A stretch of 64,000 nucleotides of DNA from Aliamphritea spongicola (GTDB taxonomy: Bacteria; Pseudomonadota; Gammaproteobacteria; Pseudomonadales; Balneatricaceae): contig AP025283.1 in assembly GCA_024347235.1 (NCBI GenBank), positions 372,001-436,000 on the forward strand. The letters are read 5' to 3'. The notes under the pieces were generated by a model, which saw only the letters and a list, made by a program, of their open reading frames with translations, did no database searches and had not been told where the DNA came from. Made by a program: the position numbers and the translations under genes. This document shows, piece by piece, positions 10,265 to 19,423 of the stretch (within the stretch, counting starts at the first letter, position 1; each line of letters starts with the position of its first letter).

Positions 10265-11554
10265 TTACTGACCACGGCAGGGGGCATCAGGCCGGGCAGG
10301 CCCCTGTGGCAGGATCAGGTCAAAATCATCCCGCCCCAGTCGGGCTCCCAGATCCCGCAGCCTGCCATGGAATTCATCCCGTGGCACGTGGCAGGTACGG
10401 ATGCGGCGGGGAGAGGTTGGCACAAAGGCATTACGGCCATGCATGCTGCGGTTATTGTCGATGAAAACCGCGGTGCCGGCGGGGATTTTAATCACAGCTT
10501 TGAACTCATCGCTGACCATCCGGCGGTGGTATTCCCTGACCGCAGCATACATCGGCTCAATTAATTCGGCGGGCAGATCCAGCGGTGCCATGGCGCGATC
10601 GAAGTAACGGACCCCGGACACATTACCGTTCCAGTCCAGCCGGATCAGCGGGGCGTGAATCCGGAAATCAATTTCACCGGGATGGCGGCGGATATGCTGC
10701 ACCGGAATACGGGTCAGCAGCTCAAAGGCTTCCGGGGCTTCATTGCGCAGGGATTCGGCGATGGCGAAGCCGTCACAGTAGGTGGATTCGCCGCCTTCCC
10801 CGTCAATATTCTGCAGGCAGTGAAAGACCACCACACCGGGGTGGTTATAGCAGAAGGCATCATCGTGATGGGTATCCTGATGGATTGCTGTTTTTGATCC
10901 CAGCTTGGACACCGCTTCAACCTGAACTTCGAAGATCCGGCCATATACGGTGGTCTCGTGAATCGGGCCGAGCAGGCTGGCCAGCCGTTCGGTTTCTGCC
11001 GGTTCACTGCCGACGTTATCCAGTTTGACGATGCCATAGTCCCGCAGGGTTTCCAGCATGGCCAGATGGGCGCTTTCATCCTCATGGATGTGGCGGTAAT
11101 CATGGCTGGGAAAGTTATCGGTGATATCCGCTTTCCACAGGGTGGGTGTAAAACTCAGGCGATGCTGACGCTGCTGTTTGCTGTAACTGTGCAACCGCAG
11201 CCAGACCGGGCCGTATTCCGAGCGGTGGCCGTCGGGCCAGGTGATCAGCAGGTTACCGGTATCATCCAGGCTGACCCTGGCGGGACGGATGTCCGGGTCA
11301 ATATCCAGAATGGTCAGCGCCCGGATGCCATCGGCACTGTTGCCACACTGGCTGCAGAAACAGTTATGTCGCAACCAGATGTAGTGAAACTCACTTTTCT
11401 GATTATCCTGCCAGCTCAGAGTGATGCTGCGGGCGTTGCTTTCTACCTGCCGTATCTGACTCTGCTCAGCGCTGAAACCGGCAGGTGCGGCACACTGATT
11501 GCCCATAAAGGCGTTGCTGGTGGTGACGCCGGAGATACTCTGTTCCTGCTTCAT
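10265..11554 (-). CDS. Gamma-butyrobetaine dioxygenase-like 2OG-Fe(II) oxygenase
   Basis: Intact 429-residue protein. Residues 35-130 form the small N-terminal GBBH-like domain with a Cys cluster (WLRHNCFCSQCG) typical of zinc binding. Residues 150-415 form a TauD-type jelly roll with the iron ligands HQD in TAIHQDTHHDD and the distal His in RSMHGRNAF, and Arg in PRRIRTCHV for 2-oxoglutarate. The family hydroxylates gamma-butyrobetaine or trimethyllysine. Here it is last in an operon with an amidase, an SDR and an enolase-superfamily enzyme, so a catabolic role on a related amine or acid is possible. The true substrate is not evident. Confidence 0.9.
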   Translation of the reverse strand: MKQEQSISGVTTSNAFMGNQCAAPAGFSAEQSQIRQVESNARSITLSWQDNQKSEFHYIWLRHNCFCSQCGNSADGIRALTILDIDPDIRPARVSLDDTGNLLITWPDGHRSEYGPVWLRLHSYSKQQRQHRLSFTPTLWKADITDNFPSHDYRHIHEDESAHLAMLETLRDYGIVKLDNVGSEPAETERLASLLGPIHETTVYGRIFEVQVEAVSKLGSKTAIHQDTHHDDAFCYNHPGVVVFHCLQNIDGEGGESTYCDGFAIAESLRNEAPEAFELLTRIPVQHIRRHPGEIDFRIHAPLIRLDWNGNVSGVRYFDRAMAPLDLPAELIEPMYAAVREYHRRMVSDEFKAVIKIPAGTAVFIDNNRSMHGRNAFVPTSPRRIRTCHVPRDEFHGRLRDLGARLGRDDFDLILPQGPARPDAPCRGQ

Positions 11555-11569
11555 CCTGTGTTCTCCTGA

Positions 11570-13000
11570 TTAGCTGAAACGGGGCCGCTGATCTGCTGTG
11601 TTCAGCCAGGGGCGGGCTGCTTCACAGGCACCGGCAATGCTGAAAACACTGAGGTCATCATAGGGGCGGCCAATTATCTGGATGCCTGTGGGAATGCCGT
11701 TGGCGGCAAACCCTGACGGTATGCTGATGACCGGCAAAGGGCTGAGCATGTTGAAGGGGTAGGTCAGCAGCCAGCCAAAGTCGGCGGCGACCGGTTTACC
11801 GTTGATGCTGAAATTCTCATCCAGCGGTGAATGCTCCAATGGCACTGCCGGTAACGCCAGTGTTGGGCAGATCAGTGCATCACAACGTTGCAGCACCGGC
11901 GCTAACTGTTGCCACATATAGGCTTCCTGGGCCATGGAATTCATAAAGGCTTTGCCGCTGACGGCTTCGGCGGTTGCACCGTAAGCCCGGGCATAATCAG
12001 TCATCTCATGGCTGTGCTCCGGCAGGTAGTCGGCCACCCAGGCACCGAAGATGGCTGCACCGTGATCCCTGAAGGCCTGCAGGCATTGTTCTGTCCAGTT
12101 CAGGTCAATTTCGACCAGCTCTGCACCCAGTTCTTTGAGTAATGCCAGGGTTTCCCGGGTATTGGCCTGTACCTGCGGGTCGACTTCCACATAGCCTAAA
12201 TCCATCGACCAGCCGATGGTTTTGCCTTTCAGGGATCCCTGATAGTGCAATGGTAAAGGAGCGGTGTCCGGCAGTGAGAACAGATCTCCGGGGTGCTGGC
12301 CGCTCATGGCGTTTTGCAGCAGGGCGCAGTCGCCAACGGTGCGGGCTAACGGGCCGTCGTGGTCGTACCAGTCCAGATTAAAGAAGGGCGACACCGGATT
12401 GCGACCCCGGGGCGGTTTATAACCGACAACCCCGCAACTGGCAGCGGGTACCCGGATTGAACCGCAGTAGTCGGAGCCGTTGGCAAGTGTCGTGGTGCCG
12501 GCAGCCAGCGAAGCTGCCGCCCCGCCGGATGAACCGCCGCTGTTATATTCCGGATGCCAGGGGTTATGAGTCGGCCTCTGCATTTCTGAACCGGTAATCG
12601 CAGCGGTACCCATTTCACAGACGTTGGTCCGGCTGTGGATAATGCCGCCGGCAGCGCGGATTTTCTGTACCGGCAGAGCATCACTGCCAGCTACGCCTTC
12701 ACTGAATACCTTTGAGCCGGCAGAGGTGGGTTTTCCTGCTACGCCTTTATCTTCCTTGATGGCAACACAGAGGCCGTCCAGTAATTCGATGGGCTGTCCC
12801 TGAGTGTAACGCTGCTCAGCGGCCCGGGCAGCGTCCATGGCTTCTTCGAAGTAAGTCTGGGTGAAGGCGTTCAGTTGTGGTTCCAGCCGTTCACTTTGCT
12901 TAATCAGTGCCTGCAGCAATTCCACCGGCGACAGGGACCGGTCGCTGAAGCGCTGCAGGGCTTCGCAGGCACTGAGGTAACACAGATCCTGATCAGTCAT
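11570..13000 (-). CDS. Amidase signature family protein
   Basis: Intact 476-residue amidase of the GatA/AmiE-like signature family (Ser-cisSer-Lys triad). Catalytic Lys lies in LCVAIKEDKGVAG; the Gly-Ser-rich signature is GGSSGGAAASLAAG, followed by GSDYCGSIRVPAA with the catalytic Ser. No gatB or gatC is nearby, and length and context argue against a tRNA amidotransferase subunit. It lies 12 bp after the SDR gene and 16 bp before the dioxygenase gene, so all are co-transcribed. It probably releases a carboxylic acid and ammonia or amine from an amide intermediate (inference). Confidence 0.9.
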   Translation of the reverse strand: MTDQDLCYLSACEALQRFSDRSLSPVELLQALIKQSERLEPQLNAFTQTYFEEAMDAARAAEQRYTQGQPIELLDGLCVAIKEDKGVAGKPTSAGSKVFSEGVAGSDALPVQKIRAAGGIIHSRTNVCEMGTAAITGSEMQRPTHNPWHPEYNSGGSSGGAAASLAAGTTTLANGSDYCGSIRVPAASCGVVGYKPPRGRNPVSPFFNLDWYDHDGPLARTVGDCALLQNAMSGQHPGDLFSLPDTAPLPLHYQGSLKGKTIGWSMDLGYVEVDPQVQANTRETLALLKELGAELVEIDLNWTEQCLQAFRDHGAAIFGAWVADYLPEHSHEMTDYARAYGATAEAVSGKAFMNSMAQEAYMWQQLAPVLQRCDALICPTLALPAVPLEHSPLDENFSINGKPVAADFGWLLTYPFNMLSPLPVISIPSGFAANGIPTGIQIIGRPYDDLSVFSIAGACEAARPWLNTADQRPRFS

Positions 13001-13011
13001 CAGTATTTACC

Positions 13012-13769
13012 TCAGGCGTTATAGCCGCCATCCACGTGCAGGGTTTCGCCGGTCATATAGCCGGCACCGGCACACAGAAACAGCATGACTTCGGCGTACT
13101 CGCGGCGGTGCCCGGGCGGGGATGGGCAGGTCTTTACTGTCTTCAAATACAGTTTCCCATTTGAGGGGAAGTTGGTGTCATTCGGGTCAACGTACATGGG
13201 GGCGATAGCGTTTACCCGGACATCCGGTGACAGGCCCCGGGCCAGTTCCTTGGTCAGGGTGGCGACACCGCCTTTGGCGACACAGTAAGGGGTACTGGAA
13301 CCACCGGGCGGAAGCCTGACATGGAGCTGGTGGAAACTACGGCTCCTTTGGATTCACGCAGATAAGGTTCGGCCGCTTTCACCGTCCGGAATACCGACAT
13401 CAGATTGACGGACATAATGTCCTGCCAGAGTTGTTCGGTCTGGCTTTGCAGATCCCCTGGCGGAATGATTTCCAGAGTGACTGAATGCCCGGCAACATTG
13501 ACCAGATAGTCGATGCCACCCATGGCCTCTGCCGCCTGCTTCACCATCGCGTCTACCGAGTCATTGTCACGCAGGTCAGCCGGGGCAGGCAGTACATGCC
13601 GGTCCATTTCCGTCAGGCGGGTTACCTGGGTTGCAATGCGTTCTTCATTGACGTCACAGATTGCCACGGTGCAGCCCATCTCGGTGAACAGTTCAACGGC
13701 GCAAAGCCCGAGTCCGGAAGCGCCACCGGTGATGATGGCGGTTTTACCTTTCAGATCCGCATGAATCAT
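13012..13769 (-). CDS. Short-chain dehydrogenase/reductase (SDR)
   Basis: Classical SDR: cofactor motif TGGASGLG near residue 14, acidic residue in AICDVNEER suggesting NAD preference, VNVAG motif, Ser in STSSMSG, and the catalytic Y-x-x-x-K as YCVAK. The C-terminus ends in YMTGETLHVDGGYNA, usual for the family. One frameshift near 13305 separates the Ser from the Tyr. Restored length is about 252 residues. It is second in the operon downstream of the enolase-superfamily gene and probably oxidises a hydroxy acid or alcohol of the same pathway. Confidence 0.88.
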
Positions 13770-13819
13770 GATGTATTCCTCAGAATTATTGTTGTTATAG
13801 ATAACTGGCGGAGCAGCGG

Positions 13820-14980
13820 TCAGCGAATGCCGTACTGGCTGACCAGTGCTTCATTCAGGGTGATACCTAGCCGGGGGCGTCCGGCAGGGCGATCAGACCG
13901 TCCTTAATGTCTGGCTCAGCGGGGCTGACCAGCTCGGTCCGTAACCGGGAAGGTCCCAGCCGGGAAGAGCGGAATTCCACCATCGGAATGGTCAGACAGG
14001 CGGCCTGTAAGTGGATGTTGCAGATGTCTGTGATGCCGGTGGCGTAGGAATGGGGAATCAGGCTGGCACCGTACATTTCGCACATCTCGGCGATGCGCAT
14101 CAGTTCAGTAAAACCGCCGGCCCGGCTGATCCCCGGCTGCACCAGTGACACACCACCGGTTTCCAGCCAGTCGCGCACTTCCCAGCGGCTGACGGCGAAT
14201 TCGGCACCGCCGACTTTCACCGGGCTGACTTCCGCCAGTTTGCGGTGTCCGTGCAGGTCATCATGCCAGAGAGGTGCCTCGGCAAAGGCGATGCGGCAGT
14301 CATCGATCCGTTTCAGCAACCAGGCAGCATCCTGCCAGTCGCGCCAGCGGTAGCCAAAATCCAGCGACAGTTTGATGTCATCGCCGACCATCCGGCGGCA
14401 GTCTTCGATGAAGCCCACCAGTTTGCGGTCACTGAGGTGTTCGCCGAACAGGATCGGCACCTTCACCGAACGCAGCCCCTGATCCACGGCAATCCGGGCC
14501 TGTTTTTCCAGTTCGCTGACGATTGTGTTCAGAGGGCCGTCGTAAATATCACCGGGGTAAATGGTCGCGTAAGGGCGGATGCTGTTACAGCGTGCGCCCC
14601 CAGCAGCTTATACACAGGCAGCCCTAACTGTTTTCCCGCCAGATCATAGAGGGCAATGTCTACCGCAGACAGGGCGTGGATCAGAATGCCCCGGCGGCCG
14701 TGATAGAAGGATGAATGATAAATGGCATCGTAAATGGCACGGGCTTCAACCGGCTCACGGCCGATCACATGTTCTTTAATGCCCTGACTCCAGAAATGCA
14801 CAGTGGGCATGTCGATCATGGCTTTTGTCACGGAAGGGGTGGCGACACACTCACCGATACCGTAGCGGCCTTCGGCGTCGGTGACTTTCACCAGAACGGT
14901 TTCTTCCGCCCCTCGGCAAACGCATTTCCTTCCGCCGGAACGGAAACGATGATGGCTTCAAGATCGACAATTACAGACAT
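13820..14980 (-). CDS. Mandelate racemase/muconate lactonizing enzyme family protein
   Basis: Enolase-superfamily acid-sugar dehydratase or racemase. Capping domain EGRYGIGECVATPSV, barrel start SAVDIALYDLAGKQLGLPVYKLLGA, metal ligand region LSLDFGYRW, then FAEAPLWHDD, VGGAEFAVSRWE and SLIPHSYATGI. Frameshifts near 14910 (G4 to G5), 14586 and 13872 interrupt it. Repairing the last extends the C-terminus to GLGITLNEALVSQYG, the usual ending, with a TGA at 13820. Restored length is about 387 residues. It is first in an operon with SDR, amidase and dioxygenase, divergent from the GlxA-like regulator, and the substrate is not determinable. Confidence 0.85.
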
Positions 14981-15248
14981 AACCGGCTCCCTGATATTCA
15001 GTGTCAGCCCTCATTTAATGTCAGGAATTGATGATAAATCTGATGATATGCGCCATATTTCTGATTGCAGTGAGCAGCGTTGAAATTAACGGTTTATTTA
15101 TTATTTATGAAAATGTAGCGCTATTACCCGATGATCTCTGCATTTTCGTGTTACTTGGCAGTATGTTTTGTTTTTGGACTGTTGTTTTACTTCAACAACT
15201 GGCAGAGTCGTTAAAGTATGTCTGATTGTCTGCGTCAGGAGGTGTTTG

Positions 15249-16267
15249 GTGTCTGCTAACGAGCCTGTACAACGGCGTTTTGCCTTCGTGTTGTTACCAT
15301 CTTTCAATATGATGGCGCTGTCTGCGGCGATAGAACCGTTACGGGTAGCAAATATGTTATCCGGCCAGACCCTGTATCGCTGGCAGCTGTTTTCCGCCGG
15401 ACCGGAGCAGGTGCAGGCGAGTAACACTGCCTGGATTACGGTGGACGGTGACCTTGCGACGGCGGATGCCTTTATGGCCGACGGTTGCGATACCCTGTTT
15501 GTCTGCGCCAGCTGGTATCCGGAACAGCTGGATGACGAGCAACTGTTCGGCTGGTTACGCCAGCATGCCCGCAGTGGCTTGCGGCTGGGGGCATTGATAC
15601 CGGCGCGATTGTGCTGGCCCGGGCGCATTTGCTGGACGGTTTCCGGGCGACAGCCAACTATGATGTGATCGCCGGGTTCGCGGAGGATCACCCCGGGTAA
15701 CCGTGACTGACCATCTGTTCGAAGCGGATAATAACCGCATGACCTGTTCGGCGGGCACGGCCCCTATCGATATGATGTTGCTGCTGATGCATGAACATTG
15801 GGGGAGGAGATTACTCACCGGGTATCCCGGCATTTGTTTTATCAGCAACTGCGCAGCGGTGGCGAATCCCAGAAGGCACTGGTGCGGGAATATGGCTATG
15901 ACTTTCCCAAACAGCTGCAGTACGCCATTCACCTGATGGAAAAGAATACCGAGTCCCGGCTGATGGTGAAGGATATAGCGGAGCAGACCGGCACGTCACT
16001 GCGTACCCTGGAACGCTTATTCAGGAACATACCCAAATGTCGCCGGCGGTGTTTTATCTGCGTTTACGGCTGGAAAAAGGCCGGCAGTATTTGCTGCATA
16101 CCCGGATGTCAGTACTGCAGGTGGCGGTTGCCTGTGGCTTTCTCAGCCAGGAACATTTTGCCCGTCGCTATCGGGATGTTTTCGGCCGTTCTCCGCGGGA
16201 TGAACGGGCGGTTTCCGCATTGCAGACCACAGCAGATATGGCATCGGTCACTGTGGATAAAACGTAA
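15249..16267 (+). CDS. GlxA/AraC-family transcriptional regulator (DJ-1/PfpI plus AraC HTH)
   Basis: An N-terminal DJ-1/PfpI-like domain (RRFAFVLLPSFNMMALSAAIEPLRVAN, GGIDTGAIVLARAHLLDG, TCSAGTAPIDMMLLL) is followed by an AraC HTH (TSLRTLERLF, MSPAVFYLRLRLEKGRQYLL, VACGFLSQEHFARRYRDVFG). This is the layout of CdhR/ArgR/GlxA activators of carnitine, arginine or betaine catabolism. The GTG start is set by a strong AGGAGG at 15237-15242, six bases upstream. At least four frameshifts (about 15596, 15698, 15805 and 16030). It is divergent from the catabolic operon and is its likely activator. The CdhR-like family fits the GBBH-like enzyme in that operon. Confidence 0.87.
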
Positions 16268-16270
16268 AAA

Positions 16271-16302
16271 GCAGGGGCTGGCCAATTCAGTACAGCCCCT
16301 GC
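16271..16302 (-). terminator. Rho-independent terminator of the HupE/anchor operon
   Basis: Perfect 10-bp inverted repeat GCAGGGGCTG/CAGCCCCTGC with a 12-nt loop. On the minus strand it is followed by TTTTT. It begins 8 bp after the stop of the anchor-protein gene and 3 bp after the convergent regulator stop. Confidence 0.75.
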
Positions 16303-16309
16303 GCACGGA

Positions 16310-17041
16310 TCAGATCACCCGTTTCAGGTTAATAAAATCGCCACTCACTTCAAGGCTGAGGGTGACGTTCTGTTTGGTGCGGTTACGCCAGAACCAGCCG
16401 TGTTTACCATCGAAAGCGGCTTTCAGTTCGCCACTGTCGCCAGGTACAAACCGGCCTTTGCCGTAGCCATGATAAAAGCCTTTCGGGGCATCATACGGAT
16501 CACCGTGGGTGTCGTAGTTAAGCTTGCCGCCGTTGGCACTCCAGCTGTACGTCACCAGTGCGTTCTGCTTCATCTCCAGTTTGATTTCAGCGCCCTGACC
16601 GGGCTTCAGCACAAAGCTAACCGTCTGGCTGTTGGCAGCTGGTTTGGCCGGTTCTGCTATTACCTGCTCAGTTTTGGCGGCGGCAATCTCCACCGGTTTT
16701 GCGGCTGGTTGCGGTTCGGGCTGCGCCACTGGCTTAGCGGTGACGGTAACCGCCGGCACCGGGGCAGTGCTCGCCGCAGCGGTGGCGACCGGTACAGGAG
16801 CAGGTGCCGGAACGGCAGTGCCAGCGGCATCGGCGGCGGCTTCTGCCGCCAGCTGTTGCTTGATCTCGCCCATTTCCGTCAGGCCCAGTAAGCGGCCTGC
16901 GCCGGTCGGGTCGATGGCGTATTCTGATGGCAGTACCACGCAGACCAGCAGCACCATGGCAACTACCAGTGCTGCAAGGGTAGAACGGATCAGCTGAGCC
17001 GCGCTGGGCTGGGGTTGGGACGAATATTCACTGTTATACAT
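16310..17041 (-). CDS. Transmembrane anchor protein with Ala/Pro-rich linker
   Basis: Intact 243-residue protein with one transmembrane helix at about residues 20-42. A long Ala/Pro/Val low-complexity linker follows (about 70-130), then a globular C-terminal domain (LKPGQGAEIKLEMKQNALVTYSW, YDTHGDPYDAPKGFYHGYGKG, GKHGWFWRNRT, VTLSLEVSGDF). The C-terminal domain should be periplasmic. It is the kind of small anchor often found directly next to HupE/UreJ-like proteins; function unknown. It is last in the operon after the His-rich and HupE-like genes and is followed by a terminator. Confidence 0.75.
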   Translation of the reverse strand: MYNSEYSSQPQPSAAQLIRSTLAALVVAMVLLVCVVLPSEYAIDPTGAGRLLGLTEMGEIKQQLAAEAAADAAGTAVPAPAPVPVATAAASTAPVPAVTVTAKPVAQPEPQPAAKPVEIAAAKTEQVIAEPAKPAANSQTVSFVLKPGQGAEIKLEMKQNALVTYSWSANGGKLNYDTHGDPYDAPKGFYHGYGKGRFVPGDSGELKAAFDGKHGWFWRNRTKQNVTLSLEVSGDFINLKRVI

Positions 17042-17067
17042 AATAAGTTTTCCTTAAATCTGTCTGG

Positions 17068-17794
17068 TCACGGGGTGAGGATCAGGCCGCTGATCTGGTA
17101 GCCCATCAGCAGGAAGCCGAGGCTCATCATGGCGACGTTGGCGGTATAGGTATGGCGCATAAAGTTGCGGTTGCGCCGCCAGAAGCCCATCAGGATCAGA
17201 ATGGCGGACAGGGCCAGTATCTGGCCGAACTCTACTCCCACATTGAAGGCAATCAGGTTGATCAGCAGGCCGTCCGGCGAGATCTCAAAGTCCTGAATTT
17301 TGGTGGCCAGGCCGAAACCATGCATCAGGCCGAATAGCAGAGTGGCGACCTTAGTATTCGGCTGAAAGCCAAACCAGCGGGGAAAGCCCCAGGTTATCCA
17401 GTGCTTTGTAGACCACGGAAAAGCCGATGATGGCATCCACCACGTAGGCGCTGACGCTGATGTTTGTCAGCACACCAAACAGCAGAGTGACCGAGTGGCC
17501 CACCGCAAACAGGGTGACGTACAGGCCGACATCCTTAAGCCGGTAGAGGAAGAAAATGACACCGAACAGGAACAGCAGGTGATCGTATCCGGTGACCATA
17601 TGTTTGGCCCCCAGATAGATAAACGGGATGATCAGTACCCCGGAGCTTTCCTGAATATAGCCTTTGTCGCCGGTTGCAACGCCGTGCGCAAAGGCTGCAT
17701 CAAAGCTGCTGAGCAGCAGCATACACGCCAGCACAATAAGCAGCGTGTAGCGGCCAGCGGGCAAAGGCCGGCCGGCAGATAGTTCACTAAACAT
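17068..17794 (-). CDS. HupE/UreJ-family membrane protein
   Basis: Polytopic inner-membrane protein with an N-terminal signal-like segment (LLIVLACMLLLSSFDAAFAHG), the family signature HMVTGYDHLLFLFGVIFF and the conserved VGHSVTLLFG, then GLMHGFGLATKI and VGVEFGQILAL. HupE/UreJ proteins are linked to nickel or cobalt uptake; this HupE-type-2 subfamily is often of unknown substrate. One frameshift near 17385. Restored length is about 242 residues. It lies between a His-rich small protein and an anchor protein, suggesting a three-component metal-handling unit. Confidence 0.82.
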
Positions 17795-17844
17795 AATTAG
17801 CCCTATGAGTTAATACACATCAGGCAGGCGCGGGCCTGCCGGTT

Positions 17845-18188
17845 TCAGACGTGCTGCTGAACTCTTGGAGGGCGTTCGATCAGGAACAGCGGCGGATTAG
17901 GAATCCACTGCCGGTATTGGGGATATCTGTAGCAGGCAGCGGAGCCTGATTATCACTGCTGTCCAGCGCCAGTTGAACCGAATCATGCAGATGATCAGCG
18001 GTCTGGGGCGGGTGCTGGTGGGTAATATTAAACGTCTGATGGAATGTCTGTTGCCGGTGATCATGGTCGTGACTGTGGCCGTGATCATCATTGCCCGCCA
18101 GGATTTGCGTGTTTGCAGCAACCGGTGCCGGCAGGTGAACGGTAACCGCCAGGGTAAACAGATGTCCGCCCCATGCATACAGCAGCAT
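17845..18188 (-). CDS. Small His-rich membrane-anchored protein
   Basis: About 114 residues. A hydrophobic N-terminus (MLLYAWGGHLFTLAVTV) is followed by a dense His/Asp stretch (DDHGHSHDHDHRQQTFHQTF, then HQHPP and DHLHD). A frameshift near 17905 gives the C-terminus NPPLFLIERPPRVQQHV. An upstream GTG near 18233 would lengthen the N-terminus if one C is added to a C4 run. I do not recognise the family. His clusters of this type bind Ni, Zn or Co. It sits 50 bp upstream of the HupE-like gene in the same operon. Confidence 0.6.
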
Positions 18189-18340
18189 GAAGATCAGCTG
18201 GGGATCAGGCGTTTACGGGTGGCAGTTTTCACAGTCAGTCTGGGTGTCCGGGTTATCAGATGGCGGCAGCATAAAGGATGCTGCAGAGTTTCTCAATCCT
18301 GCTGTTATGAACCTGTTTTGGGTCCTGAGTTCCCGGCGGA

Positions 18341-19088
18341 TTAAACAATCCGTGCGGATAATTGCCGGGCCGCCTGAATCAGTTTTTGGAATAGTCCCGG
18401 GCATCCTGCGGGTTGAGATGTGCGCCGCTGATTGCAGCACTGATGGCGGCGACCGGTTCGTTACGCAGGTTCAGTACCGGGGCGGCAATGCAGCTGATTT
18501 CACTGTCGGTTTCGCCGTGGCTGACCGCATAACCGAGCCGTTGTGCCCGTTGCAGATCATCCTGAAGCTCGGTCAGCTCCGTGTGTGAACATTGCAGGTT
18601 GTGGGTAAGGTTGTCCCGGAAGTGTCCTGACTGCATGGCCAGAATGGCCTTGCCGGCCGCGGACTGTTGCAGGGGAATGGTCTGGCCGGTGAATATGTTC
18701 CAGGCCTGGCTGAGGGAAGATTCTACCTTGGAGACCACCACGGCCTGATCGCCCACAGGGATGCTGAGGAAGATGGTTTTGTGGATTTCGTTTTTAAGGA
18801 TTTCAGCAATCGGATGAAAGAACGCTATCAGGCTTTGTTTGCTGTAAATGCTGGAAGAAATCTGAAAGATTTTTGAGCCGATACAGTAGGCCTTTTACGG
18901 GCCGGATCTCTGGCAATCAGCTGATGGCTGAGCATCGCGTTGATGATCCGGTGCCCACTGGCAGGTGATATGCCTGTGGCTTCGCAGATTTCTGAGAGTG
19001 TCAGCGGGTAAGCGGAGGCGGTGAGCAAATCGAGAATCTGTACGCTGTGATCAATTGCCGGTGCTTTACTGCCGGTTGCCTGAGTCAT
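18341..19088 (-). CDS. IclR-family transcriptional regulator
   Basis: N-terminal winged helix (AIDHSVQILDLLTASAYPLTLSEICEATGISPASGHRIINAML), then the IclR effector domain (IFLSIPVGDQAVVVSKVE, PLQQSAAGKAILA, VSHGETDSEISCIAAPVLN). Frameshifts near 18885 and 18347; the second (A5 to A6) extends the protein to LIQAARQLSARIV with a TAA at 18341. About 249 residues, normal for IclR. Divergent from the aldehyde dehydrogenase operon, which it most likely represses. Confidence 0.88.
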
Positions 19089-19423
19089 TGAAAAATCCTG
19101 ATGGGGCTGTTTTTATATATGGAATTATTTCAGCAGTTGATGCCGGTTAACAGGGAAATGTCAGCCCGGTGTGTGGCTGCAGAAAAATTCTCTTTTTGTG
19201 GACTGGTTGAGCGGGGCTGCTGGCGACTGGTCTGATCGGTGTTGTGGTCGACCAGAGGTAATACGGAGGCTTGAGAGAAACAATTTGTATGAGTTTATAT
19301 TGTTGATATTAAAGAATATTTTATATATGAAATTAAAATTCATGATATGGAAACTTGCTTGACGCTGTTCAGAAAGCTTCCTAGCATGCCGGTGAAGTCA
19401 TTTTTGAAAACAGGTTTGACGGT
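19089..19423 (+). promoter_or_regulatory. Divergent intergenic region with a sigma-70 type promoter
   Basis: 335 bp, markedly AT-rich in its right half. A good promoter is visible for the rightward operon: TTGACG at 19359-19364, 17-bp spacer, TAGCAT at 19382-19387, about 37 bp before the ATG at 19424. No clear long inverted repeat for IclR was found. Confidence 0.5.
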
